Source of the DNA: Glandiceps talaboti
Taxonomy: Eukaryota; Hemichordata; Enteropneusta; Spengelidae
DNA: 64,000 nucleotides
NCBI RefSeq assembly: GCF_964340395.1
Contig: NC_135551.1
Location: 11,699,379 to 11,763,378 of the forward strand
Reading direction: 5' to 3'
A program made the translations under genes and the position numbers. The notes under the pieces were generated by a model. That model did not search any database and was not told the DNA's origin. It saw only the letters and a program-made list of their open reading frames with translations. Of the stretch, positions 46,701-58,341 are shown one piece after another; the first letter of the stretch is position 1; every line of letters begins with the position of its first letter.

Positions 46701-49138
46701 ACAAGCCTACTACCGCGAGCCATGTGGTAGGCGAGACTGTGACTAATGGAGGCTCAATCATACTTAAAGCAATTGGTGATTGTCCAACGACAATGGTGAA
46801 GTTAGGTGGTGCAGAGGCAGTATGTTTGATTGATACTGGTGCAGAGGTATCAACTATAACAGACCGATTCTTCAGGGAGCATTTGACCCAGGAAGGAGAA
46901 TTGGTAGACGTGTCCTCGTGCATCACAATTACAGCTTCGCAAGGGTTGGAAATCCCCTACAGTGGGTATGTGGAGCTTTCTGTGACTGTATTCGGTGTTA
47001 AATTTGAAGGTTTTGGATTCCTGGTGGTGCGAGATCCAGTCAATACCCCTGTTGAAGCCCGGAAGAAGAGAGTTCCTGGCGTGATTGGATCTAATGTACT
47101 ACGAGATATCAGGCAAAAGTTAGTGCATAAATATGGTGAGAATTACCGAGAGAAGTTGTCAGCGTAACCAAGCGATGGTGAGATCAGACTTTTACACGCA
47201 ATAGAAATGTATAGACCACTGGCAATGAATCAAGAGACAATTGCAACATCTTCCGATGTGCACCTTGTTCGTATTGCTGGTAGGAAACCTATTTTAGTCC
47301 CAGCTCGATCGATCAACGTTGTTGAAGGTTCTGTCCGGCCTGCTGTTAAAGGACAAGTATATCATGCCCTAATAGAAAGACATGAAACTCGTGTGGCTGA
47401 GCTACAGAATGGACTGACCCTTGGAGCATCATATGTGTCTGTAGGTTGTGATGGCAGAGTTCCCATGCAAATTGCCAATTTCGGCGATACTGATCTCTAT
47501 TTGCAGCCCCGTACACCAGTTGGAGTTGCTAGGTCAGCTGCTCTGGAGCCGACTGTCACATTTCACCAGATTGATGAGAATTCTGTCCAAGTAAGAATGT
47601 CTGGTGAGGATCAGACAACTGCATCCATTGTGAAGGACATTGTATCGAAAATGGATGTTGGTGAACTTAGTGGAGCAGAACAGAGTGACTTGAATGAAGT
47701 AATCAGCAAGTACTGTCAAACCTTCAGTAGGCATGAAAATGACATTGGATCCTGTGATCTGGTTGAACACGAAATAGCCACTACCGATGACATTCCAGTT
47801 AAAATACCCTACCGGAGAGTACCACCACACCAGTGGGACGAGGTTGGGGAATACCTCCAAAGATCCTTGGATGCTGGTATTATAAGAGAGTCAAGCAGTC
47901 CATATGCTTCTCCTGTCATTTTGGTTCGTAAGAAATGTGGGAAACTGCGTTTATGTGTTGACTATCGGGCCCTGAATGCCAAGACACGCAGAGATGCATA
48001 TCCGCTACCAAGAATAGAGGAGGCCCTGGATGTGTTGAATGGGGCAAAGTACTTTTGTAGTCTTGACCTCGCCCATGGCTTCCATCAGGTACCAGTTGCT
48101 GGAAAAGACATTGAGAAAACTGCTTTCCTATCTGGCACGGGTGGCCATTATGAGTTCGTCAAGATGCCGTTTGGTTTGTCAGGAGCACCGGCTACATTTA
48201 TGAAATTAATGGACAAGGCGTTTGGTGATCAAAACTTTCAAACCCTTCTCGTATATCTAGATGACATCCTAGTGTTTGGATCGACTTTCAAGGAAACTTT
48301 GGAGCGTCTTGAGATGGTCCTGTCACGGTTAACCAAACTCAATTTGAAAGTGAAACCAGAAAAGTGCCAGCTTTTCCACAACAAAGTTCGCTACTTGGGC
48401 CATATTGTGAGTGCAGATGGTACAGCTCCATTGCCCGAGAAAGTTAAGGCAGTACAACACTGGCCCAGACCCCAAACAGAGCGCGAGTTGCGTGGATTTC
48501 TAGGCCTGTCTAGCTACTATAGGAGGTTCATACCTTGCTATGCAAAGATAGCTGCACCTCTACAGAATTTGTTGAAGAAACCAGAAGACACACCAAGTAA
48601 GAAAAAGAGAACGAAAGTGCACACCAACAGGCGAAACTTACACAGGATGATCACCGAGTCATGGGATGAGACATGTGATAAATCCTTTTCAGCATTGAAG
48701 CAAGCTCTCGTGTCGCCACCAGTGTTAGGGTATCCAGACTTTAAATCACCTTTCATCCTGGAGACAGATGCGAGCTACCATGGATTAGGGGCTGTATTAT
48801 CACAAAGGCAAGGTGATAGGGTAGTTGTTCTCAGCTATGCCAGCAGGAGTCTGAAACCTAACGAACGAAATATGTCAAACTACTCTAGCATGAAGCTTGA
48901 GCTGTTAGCGCTACGTTGGGCTATTACCCAGAAATATCGTGATTTGCTTATTGGTGCTGAATTCAGTGTCTTCACAGACAATAACCCACTGAGCTACCTC
49001 ATGACCACTGCCAAGCTAGGGGCCACCGAGACAAGATGGGCAGCTGAGTTGGCGCAGTTCAACTTTAGTATAAAGTACAGGTCTGGTAGGAGTAATGGAA
49101 ACGCAGACGCATTGAGTCGTAAAAACAAGACACACTGA
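46688..49138 (+). pseudogene. Gypsy pol, protease to RNase H, one in-frame TAA
   Basis: The frame is -1 relative to gag and overlaps its last 13 bases. Aspartic protease motif LIDTGAEVSTI lies near 46830. TAA at 47165-47167 separates protease from RT, with the same frame open on both sides. RT motifs: LRLCVDYRALN, FCSLDLAHGFHQV, catalytic YLDDIL, and GHIVSADG. RNase H: LETDASYHGLGAVLS and DNNPLSYL, ending NADALSRKN. Terminates at TGA 49136-49138, where pol continues in another frame. Confidence 0.9.
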
Positions 49139-51134
49139 TCAGGCAAGGTGTGCTAGACTAGAAGAAACCAACATAGACTTTGTCACCAAGGACACTTCAA
49201 GTGCTAGATTGTCTACTGCCGTACCTCGTGTTGTCCGTATTGCAGCTGAACAGAGGACAGCCACTGTGTTGCTCAACGAAATTAGATCCAAGTCGAGCAA
49301 AATAGAACCGAAAGCGAGTTCTACTTTCCCCTCGATGCAAGAAAGTGACCTTAAACTGATGCAGTCCGCTGATGATGATGTGGGTAGACTGTGGTTCTAT
49401 TGGAAGTCTAAACATCCCCCAACCAACCGCCAACTGATGAAGGAGCCAAAGGAAGTTCGCAAACTTCTGCGGAATTGGAAGAGAATCCGAGAAAAGGATG
49501 GCGCTCTTTATCGAGTTGTGCATGATGCAGGGAGGGAAGTGAACCAGCTGATACTTCCAGATGCTCTGAAAGGGAAGGTTCTGAACGCTGTTCATGACAA
49601 AGTTGGACATCAGGCTGCAGAGAAAACTACTGCACTGGTGAAGAGTAGGTGTTACTGGCCTGGTATGATAGCTGATGTTGCCAACTACTGTCGCACCTGC
49701 CCGCGGTGTACTTTGGCCAAAGCAGGGAAGCGATTGCGTCCTACCATGGGTTCCTTAACTGCTTCAAGACCGCTGGAAGTACTTGCAATGGACTTCACCA
49801 TGCTCGAACCCAGTTCCAATGGCACGGAGAACGTTCTTGTACTTACCGACATATTCACAAAATTTACTCAGGCGATCCCAACAAGAGATCAGAAAGCTGT
49901 TACTGTAGCCCGTACTCTGGTTAGAGACTGGTTTGCGAGATTTGGCGTCCCACAACGGATCCATAGCGACCAGGGTCGCAATTTTGAAAGCAAGGTAATA
50001 CAAGAGCTGTGTCAAGTTTATGGCATGAGGAAGAGTCACACCACCTCATACCACCCAGAAGGAAACGGACAGTGTGAACGGTATAACCGTACACTTCATG
50101 ATAGGCTGCGTACTCTCCCTCTGGACAAGAAACGGAAATGGCCAGAGCACTTACCAGAGATTGTCCACGCATATAATGTAACGCCACATTCATCCACTGG
50201 GTATTCCCCGCACTATCTCTTCTTTGGCCGAGAGCCTACCCTTCCAATAGATCACCTGCTTGGTACAGAGGGTTGTGAAAGCACAGAGAGCCAGATGGAT
50301 GATTGGGTTTTAGAACATCAGAAGAGGTTGAAAGATGCTTTTGAGGTGGCATCACAAAACACTGAGAGAGAAGCCAAAAGGAGGCGTGACAGGAATGATG
50401 CTAAGGCAGATGAAACTGATTTGCCTGTGGGCACAACTGTATTCTGTAGGAACAGAGCCATTAGAGGCAGGAACAAGATACAGGATACATGGGACTCCGA
50501 GCCATACCGTGTAATCAATAGGTTGCACACGGGTGGTCACACTTATGTCGTTGAACCCTTTGATAAAGAACGACCAGTGAGAACTGTGCACAGACGTGAG
50601 TTGCTAGATGCTAGACACATGATTAACGAGATGGATGATGGTGTCATGGATGGCTGTAAGCAGGAAACAGTGTCCCTGAATGAACAGACGGAGGACAGCG
50701 ATAGTGAAGATGACCACGATGACTTTTGCATAGACAGTAAAAGCTTGGATCACATCCTGGGCCAACCAGAGGAACAGATAGCACCCACTTGCATCTCCAC
50801 AGATGTCGAAGGTGACAAACCAAGGACAGAATGTCAGGACGATACCTTGATGGCCCGTGAAGAGTCACCTCAGCCCTCCAGGACAGGTTTGCCTGAACAT
50901 TCTGATGCGGCACCCAACCAATCTTCGACAGATGATTGTACACAGTTGAGGCGATCAACAAGGGTGAACGCTGGGTTACATTCAAACCCACATCACTTAC
51001 CACAATCAGCAATTAGTGAGTCAAATTCTGGTGATGTTAATGCTAACACACTGCCCAAACTTGATCCACAAGTTCTAGCTAACTTAGTTCAATCACATTT
51101 ATTAATGACACAATTATTAAACTCTCAGAATTGA
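49116..51134 (+). pseudogene. Gypsy pol, integrase part, +1 frame
   Basis: Open from 49116, overlapping the RNase H frame by 23 bases. No start codon of its own at the junction, so it depends on a frameshift or reflects a one-base indel, perhaps at the A run 49121-49125. HHCC finger: HDKVGHQ ... CRTCPRC. Catalytic DDE: MDFTML, HSDQGRNFES, and GNGQCERYNRT. A GPY/F-like module follows (IQDTWDSEPYRVINRL), then a long acidic C-terminal extension. The integrase itself looks intact. Confidence 0.9.
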
Positions 51135-51170
51135 TTTTTTTGTTTAAAATGGTTGCTGGGACATCAACCA

Positions 51171-51185
51171 GCAAGCAGGGAAGTG
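51171..51185 (+). promoter_or_regulatory. Polypurine tract (weak)
   Basis: Purine-rich 'agcaagcagggaagtg' immediately precedes the 3' LTR and is the expected plus-strand primer. Interrupted by two pyrimidines. Confidence 0.55.
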
Positions 51186-52238
51186 TGTGAGACTGCAAAT
51201 TTACTCATCCATGTGTTGAGGGCGCACTTTGGTTTGTGCATGCATCCCGGGCATGCGTATATCACTAAACTATTGGTCGCTGTGATTTCTGGCGCGCTCA
51301 CTGAAAGTTTTGTTGTCAAATTATCACAGAATTGAGTGCTTATGCTACAACTTATGGAAAACCTGCATGAATCCCTGCTTGGTAAGCGTCCTTGGGTTAT
51401 ATTTGTAGATTTTTGTAATAGTTTTCAGCCAATTTTATGAACGTTTTTGGTTTACATTGTTAGATGCATATTTGTGTGCACGGCAGCTATGCTATTGTAC
51501 TGTGTACGTGCACAGCAGTTTGCCGACGCACAGACAAGTGTTTATTGTTCAGTTATTACCGTTCATCGCCACAGTAATTTTACAACTTTGATATTTCACG
51601 TTATTGTTGACATAAATTCAAGTCTAGTACCATTTATGAAGTGACTTCCAGTCATAGCCATTCCATATGTAAAGGTATTTTCTATGGATAGTTTCATCAG
51701 CGTACGTTTAGTGAGGCCACGCCAGATGAATTTTATGTTTACACGCACATGTAGCTTGCATTTATGGCATGTTCTGTACGATTTATGGAGTGTTGTGTAC
51801 AATTTTGTAAGACACTGACATTGTTGTTTATTACTTAAACAGGTGTTTTAGTGTGACAAGCACAGAGAATTGTATAGGATAACAGATTCAGGTTGCATCC
51901 TGTCAGGGTGAGTTTTGTGTATTATTAGTGAGCAATCAACAGATCTTTATATTATTGTAATGCTGTAATGGTGTAGTCATCTAGTCTATTCATTGCTCAG
52001 CATGTGATCTCTCTGATGTAACAATATATTGAATTTGTTGCTGTATTGCTTGTATTGTAATATACTGCCTAGCTGTATTATTTATACGGATATTTTCTGT
52101 ACTTCCTGTACACAGGTCTTTTCTTCTACTGTGTGTACTACTGAATTTCGCCTTATTTAATGTGGACTTGGAAATAAAAGAACTTGGTATTGATGACTTC
52201 AGCTACAGTGTCTGTGTGCATCTTTATCGAACGTTACA
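51186..52238 (+). repeat. 3' LTR
   Basis: 1053 bp, same length as the 5' LTR. One substitution seen (near 52026). Confidence 0.93.
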
Positions 52239-52440
52239 TAAAGATCACACCTAGATCACACCAGAGGAAAAAAAGTAACTGATCATCTACATTAATAAAA
52301 TGTATTATAAAGTACTGTTAAGGAGGAGGGGTACAATTGTAGCTTGTAAAAGCCAAATACAACTCCCTAAATGGCCATTGATTTCCTTATTAATGTGTTT
52401 GTATTGTTACAATGTACAGCCTGACAGACGGACGAGCATA

Positions 52441-52686
<246 letters not shown>

Positions 52687-52770
52687 TATGTTCATATCTC
52701 TAACACAGCTGCTATTATACTGGTATTGCACCTATGCATAGGACTTAATTTTATACAGGACAACTCTTAC

Positions 52771-52890
52771 CATCCCGTTTTATAGGTGGGTCATATTGAA
52801 CATTTTCTGTTTCAGGTTGTTGAAGTTTTGTTTTATGGTCATCTTTATTCGTGTCTGCTTGCTCTTTTTCTTCTTCTTCTTCTTCTACAT
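52771..52890 (-). CDS. Glu-rich linker exon (exon 2)
   Basis: A 120-bp phase 1-1 exon: DVEEEEEEKEQADTNKDDHK then TKLQQPETENVQYDPPIKRD. Acceptor TTTTAG, donor GTAAGA. Acidic, likely disordered; the Glu run is encoded by a (GAA)n tract. Confidence 0.78.
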
Positions 52891-54199
52891 CTAAAAGAAA
52901 ATATAAAGCCGTCACTAGTGTCAGAGTTTGACCAAGTGGTGATTTGAGCTAAAGTAATATGTTGACATATTTGTCATACAGAAAAAGTTTGCCTTTCTGC
53001 GGACAAGATATCTAAACAATAGCGCTAATCTATGGCATTCCAGCACAACTGTAAACCTTGTGATAATTTTAAGCAAGCGACCTATTGGTCAGAATAGCTC
53101 CGCTGTTTTTTTGTTTTGTATTTTTATTTTGGTAACGTGTAGAAATGGGCCTGTTGTTCAGCTCTTCACTTTGCAGTTTTGTTAGCAAAGTAATAAAGTG
53201 CACGTGCTTAGAGGTTTCATATAATGACTCACACACAGTCACAGTATAGAACACATTTCACACAGAAAGTTGGTAAGATATTGTACTTTTTATATTATAG
53301 TCACCATTTTACAAAAATTCTATTTTTACGAAGATAATGCAAAATCTCAGCAAAGTAATGACAGGGAAATGCACAAAAATAACAACAATGGATTTTTGAG
53401 CTTGGCTATAAACAATTCCAGTGTCTCACAGCTTTAACCATGGAAAAATTTCATGATGAATGAATTGAACTAGGGATCTAGAATAATTTTGAGGCAATTC
53501 GAATTTCTATTTCCCAACAAATATATCCAAAAACAGTTCTTGGCTAAAAATGCCCAAAATAACAATTTTAGATATAAGATGGTGGCCTTTTTCTGGCAAT
53601 ATACACCAGTCTATTAGCTGTGTAATAAATTAAAATTTACAGCAGGGGAGGGCGGGGGCTGGAGATAAATTAGGAGGGGCATGAAAGAAATTAAGGGTTC
53701 AAAGGTCTGAAAGGGGGACTCAAATAATTTGCTCGTAATTTGAACCAAATTAAACCTTGGGAATTGTCATTTACCGAGTACATTAAACAATTTCTCGCCA
53801 CAATACATCCTAAAACCTATATTCAGTGACGAGTTTGGTGACAGCCATGTGAATATATTTGTGTGTGCCTTCCTCTGTCTGTCTGTCTGTCTGTCTAACT
53901 CCTTGGGGACGTTTTTTTAAAATTGGAACCTCCGGAGCAGTCGTTTACCTTGTAGTTTGCAAAACTATACACTTCATTTACCTACCATACATTTAAGTAT
54001 GAGGCAGTCAATAGCCACGCAAATATGTGTGTCTACCAAAGTTTCTCTGAATAAGTAAATTAAAGTGTAGTTAATATGCAGTTGTATATTATAATAATGT
54101 ATTGACTGAAGTACAATTCGGGTATGAAGACACTCTATGGCTTTCAAATAATGTGTATAATTTAATATTTGATGCCATTAAATGCTAGTCTCGCTGTCA
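52891..54199. other. Intronic DNA, nothing recognised
   Basis: A (TCTG)n run near 53876-53897 and a start motif of the dispersed repeat at about 53045. No exon supported. Confidence 0.45.
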
Positions 54200-54318
54200 A
54201 GACTCGTGACTATCGTCCCTAATCTGTTCATATATGCCGACCGGCGCAGCCGCGAGAAGAGAGGGACTTGTCCCGAGTCTGGCTGGAAGCGTTTGGAAAG
54301 GAATGTGATGTCGTCATT

Positions 54319-55525
54319 ATGTGGGTTGGCCAAAGTATGCAAATGACATCTCAACGTAGTGCGATCATAACAAAGACACGTGTTGTCGCCAACGCACAGT
54401 TGTGGTTTGTTGTCCTGAAGGCTATGATGTCTTCGTTAACAAAAACACCACCGGTTAAAGTATATGGTGACCACATAAAATGTGGCCGACTCTTATCGCC
54501 ATCACGTCGACTAGGGAATAGGCCCAAAGGACTCATTTTCGACAATGCTGCAGATGTGGTGAATCCAGTTCCAAGTTCACAAATATTTCAGTATGATGCT
54601 TGTGAATACAGTGCTAACGTTGCCGTCTTTTGCGTACCTACTACTACTGTCAGCTCGTCACCGGTGGAAAAAGTAAGTTGATATTTCCATTTACATTTTT
54701 AATGAAAGAACATATCGTGTTATTATTTGTGACTGTGAATGTACATGTTTTATTTCTCTTTTTTGCCATGGTCGAGCGTGATGTGTTGAAGGTGCTCTGC
54801 CGTGTCCATAAATTATGATTATGAACCTGTGCAGTAATTTTCCAGGTAGACACAACAATGGCAACAACAATTGCAACATTAGTGTAGCGTCTTTTACTTG
54901 ATTGCGACAGGGGTACATTTTATGTATCAAAATAAAAGCAATCGACTCTGCTGGAAAGCAAAACATACAATTGGACTATGCATTGGAAAAAAAAACCATC
55001 ACATTGTAGATGTTTTATGAAGCTAACTTGCTTCTTTATATAGTAAAACACTGTTTTCAAAGCATTGTAATATATTTTCCGTCGTTTCACTTAGATCATG
55101 TCTCCACACCCATGGGGAACTGGGGTAAATTGATCAGGGAACACCGGTAAATGTTACCTGCCTAATATCGGCCTCGAAAAACACTGTAAGAAATCACCTA
55201 GACAAATATAGAAAAGGGGTGAAATCAAAACTGAATGAGTACTATGTGAACTCAACTAGAGCTATTTTTACATCCTCGTCCAATTATATTATATTACAGT
55301 TTTTTCGTATTTTTGTTTCCACAGATTGGTGAACATGTATTACCAGAAGCTGAAAAGACCAAAATCATTGACATGTTACACAGCAATGAAGTCATAGTCA
55401 AGAATTTGGCAGACGTGATTAGATGTGGACCTGGGTTGTTGACCTTCGCCAAAGTGCATCAAGCATGTAAGAGTTACATTCATAATACACTACAGTGTAG
55501 GCCTCTTACAATTCCGGGAACATGA
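54319..55525 (+). CDS. Two-exon ORF of unknown function in the helicase element
   Basis: Exon 54319-54672 (ATG; ends SSSPVEK before GTAAGT) joins in phase 0 to 55325-55525 (after TTTCCACAG; begins IGEHVLPEAEKTKIIDMLHS) and stops at 55523-55525. An alternative donor (CAT|GTAAGA, near 55467) could lead to further exons such as 55877-56125. Contains KVYGDHIKCGRLLSPSRRLG and NLADVIRCGPGLLTFAKV. No family recognised. The frame may start upstream of this ATG, inside the terminal repeat. Confidence 0.5.
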
Positions 55526-56668
55526 TGTCATGTAGGCTACCACATCATGTCAAAACACACTCCAATGCATGCAGATCACAGTAATAGCACATGAATTTAC
55601 GAATGTAGAAAGTGACAGAACAGTGATGTGCAACATGACGAACCAGACGATATACGATCATTTGCGTTGGTGCATTGCCGCCGTCAATACTATATAGATA
55701 ACACATCGAAATGTATGTACAAGATACACATGATATACTGCATGTAAACTCTATCATCCTGAATATTGCATTATATTATATCATGCTACTATGCGCCATT
55801 CTGATTGGATAATAACTGTGGTAAAATCCCATTTTACCACGGTTGGCAGTGGTAAAATGGGCCCCTAAACTAGCATATGAATAGTACTCACAAAAATGAA
55901 GCTAGTGTTCGTTCTTATACCAATAAGTTAACACTTCCTCAGAGTAAAGGTATGTCAGGTATCCTGTCCAATAGTTTGGGTTATAGTAGTCCAAATAATT
56001 CCACTGATGACCTTGCGATCGAAAGTAACGATCGATCAGTGGCTTCAACATCACTGGCCATGGCTGATAAGGTACAAGTTCTCCCATGCAACGAGCCGTC
56101 AGCGCTAGCGTCCTGCTCTCGTTGAATCAAGCAACACCAATTTAACTTTTAACCATCAGTCAAGTGCGTCAGGATTGTTTCAAAACTGTACATTTTCAGG
56201 TTCAGTCAATGTCCAATTTGTTAACCATTAAATTAAAGTAGACTGTGTAACATCGCGTCTCTGATTTACTGTCTCGAGCTTTCTCCGATTCCACTGATTC
56301 AACGCCGAGACATCTATTTTTAGCAGTGTACAAGATTGTATTGTTCTTATGTAAATATCCAAACAAAATTGTTACTTTCTTTGACCCCTTGCCCCGTTTT
56401 CTTCGTTGCTAGTTTTCAACGCGTTTTCGTTATGCATTATATGATGTAAATAAATTAATTTATCAATGTAATGCAATGTAGTGTATGGTTTGTTCATGCA
56501 GTGTTTGTTTGGGCGACATGAACGTATCCACTCATCCAAATATGCTCGTTCCCGACGATCTATTACCGACGATCTTTTTCTGTACGTGCGAATTCGCCTT
56601 TTCAGGCATATAAATAACCACAGAATCACATTTAGAAGAAATAGACACATATTTTGATATAATATAAT

Positions 56669-56816
56669 AGCAATAACCCCCTCCGAAGGCGGGTATACAC
56701 TCGAATTTGGTACAATTCGCTCCATATAGCACTCGCCATTCGGCTCGTGCTATATGTCGCGAATTGTACCAAAAGCAAAATCTCGTGTATACCCGCCTTC
56801 GGAGGGGGTTATTGCT
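56669..56816. mobile_element. 148-bp MITE nested in the helicase element
   Basis: Inverted termini 'agcaataaccccctccgaag' and complement, flanked by TAAT (56665-56668, 56817-56820). The inner part is also palindromic. Termini resemble the inverted repeat inside A1/A2 (agcaataaactaccccctgg). Confidence 0.82.
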
Positions 56817-57273
56817 TAATTTTAGTATGACGATCTGTTTCCATTTACAACAAAGTCAACCTCCACGAATAGAAGTGAAGAAGCCAAAGCTAACATTTGG
56901 TCAATTTGTATTGCTAGTAAGCTTATGTAACAAATTTTTTTCGCGGTCGCTCAAACATTCCTTTTTCGATGTGCCACTTTGCTTAGAAAGCACTGGAGTG
57001 AATTGAAAAGTGAAAGATAGAATTGCAGTGGCCCTTTCAGATGTACATTATTGATGTACAATGCACACCATTGATTTCACATCCTGAACACACGCAGTCC
57101 TTCCCCCTGTTTTCTCTTACGTAAATACTAGTAAATGATACATGCTACTTACAGCTGATTTTTGTTTCAAAAGTAACACTGTAAGGAAATGGTCGCATGT
57201 TATTTTCAATCGTCGATCGTGCATAAAAAATGTTTCAGATCAGGAAACGATACTGTACAATATAGTAACTTAC

Positions 57274-57790
57274 CACTTCGCCACACAGTGAACTTCGTCA
57301 ACGAATACGCCACAAACCATGTCCCTATAAGGTTGTGTCTGCAACAGTTGTCTAATACCTTTGTTTTTGTAGCAGTGATTCTGGGCTCGCAAGGATGAGC
57401 TCACATTCACCGTTGTGTTAAGCGTCACTTCTTCATTTCAGCCAGCCGAGTCTCGGCGAGATACACGGCACCGATTTGCCTCTCTTGTAGCGATTTCACT
57501 TGGTCGGTCATCAGTGCTCCCAACGGTGATACAACTATCGCTACAGACTTGCCAACTGTTCTGTTGTAGTAGGATTCATGACAAAACGGTGCAATCTGAT
57601 AAATGATGGACTTCCCATACACCATCGGTAAATTCACGAAGACATCCTGCCCCTCCAAAAACGCTGCAATCGATCGCCTCTACTTGTTTCGGCTTCAATT
57701 CTGTGAGCGTCATTTGCTGCATACCATATTCAATCGCGAGGTGGGTTTTCTCGGTAACTTTTTCCATGTTCATGTGTTGTGTGTGTTACT
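57274..57790 (-). pseudogene. RecQ-like DNA helicase relic
   Basis: Minus-strand reading starts MNMEKVTEKTHLAIEYGMQQ and reaches LKPKQVEAIDC (Q-motif-like). A one-base shift in a T run leads to LEGQDVFVNLPMVYGKSIIY; the Walker A loop consensus LPTGYGKS is altered. Motif Ia VAIVVSPLGALMTDQV follows, then a stop after LAEMKK. Further down, VFVDEVHCVAKW is a DExH box followed by a GTAAGT donor. Frames are broken at least three times. RecQ-type helicases unwind DNA 3' to 5'; this copy cannot. Confidence 0.75.
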
Positions 57791-58341
57791 TGCCTGTTGC
57801 AATTCTGTGTTTATGGTATTATGAGGCAGCTTGTTTTCTTCCTCATGACATTACGCAATGAACAATGAGTGACGCTGTCATTCATTGAAGTAAATAAATC
57901 CTCAACACATGATTAGTCGCTATTTATAACTGACTCCTCCTGGATATAGAATATTCAGTAGCTAGTATGTTTGAACAATCTGTCGATTCGCTAGTTTCAT
58001 TGGCGGGTATTTTTATCCAAACGCTTCCAGCCAGACTCGGGACTAGTCCCTCTCTTCTCGCGGCTGCGCCGCTCGGTATACATAAAGTTTTATAAACAGA
58101 TTAGGGACGATAGTCACGAGTCTGGTAGCCTCCTACATATCCTTATTTATTTAATAGATTGCTTACTGTGAGAGGGGGATAGCCCCACCTATACCTTACC
58201 CACTAGATATCATGGGGATGATGTTTCTGCTCGGAATCAAGATTGAAAGATAAAACCCTGCTGACTGAGTATCTCCACATACAGTCTAATGTTAGACCTT
58301 TTTGGCAAAGCCCACCTGTATTTGTAAAGAAATCTTTCATT

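Larger units (their letters stand above)
44173..52238 (+). mobile_element. Ty3/Gypsy LTR retrotransposon
   Basis: Two 1053-bp LTRs, tRNA-Ser-type primer site, gag with zinc knuckle, then protease, reverse transcriptase, RNase H and integrase in that order (Ty3/Gypsy order). Flanked by TAAA (44169-44172 and 52239-52242). The LTRs differ, as far as I can see, at a single base (acaatacatt versus acaatatatt), so the insertion is recent. The coding part nevertheless carries a stop in gag, a stop in pol and a frameshift in pol. Confidence 0.95.
54200..58123. mobile_element. Inverted-repeat DNA transposon with RecQ-like helicase relic
   Basis: About 105-bp imperfect terminal inverted repeats: 'agactcgtgactatcgtccc' at 54200 and its complement ending at 58123; the inner part shares 'cgcagccgcgagaagagagg'. 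Target duplication not resolved. Contains a spliced plus-strand ORF, a nested 148-bp MITE and a minus-strand RecQ-like helicase relic. Helicase-bearing elements of the Academ group are one possibility; this is inference. Confidence 0.7.

Noticed and set aside
45591-49138. Interpreting gag and pol stops as natural ORF boundaries
   Set aside because: The same frame stays open directly on both sides of TAG 46146 and TAA 47165, and the domains flow across them, so they are interruptions or recoding sites rather than gene ends.
57274-57790. RecQ-like helicase as a host DNA-repair gene
   Set aside because: It is frameshifted, has an altered Walker A loop and lies between matching inverted repeats, so a transposon relic is more likely.
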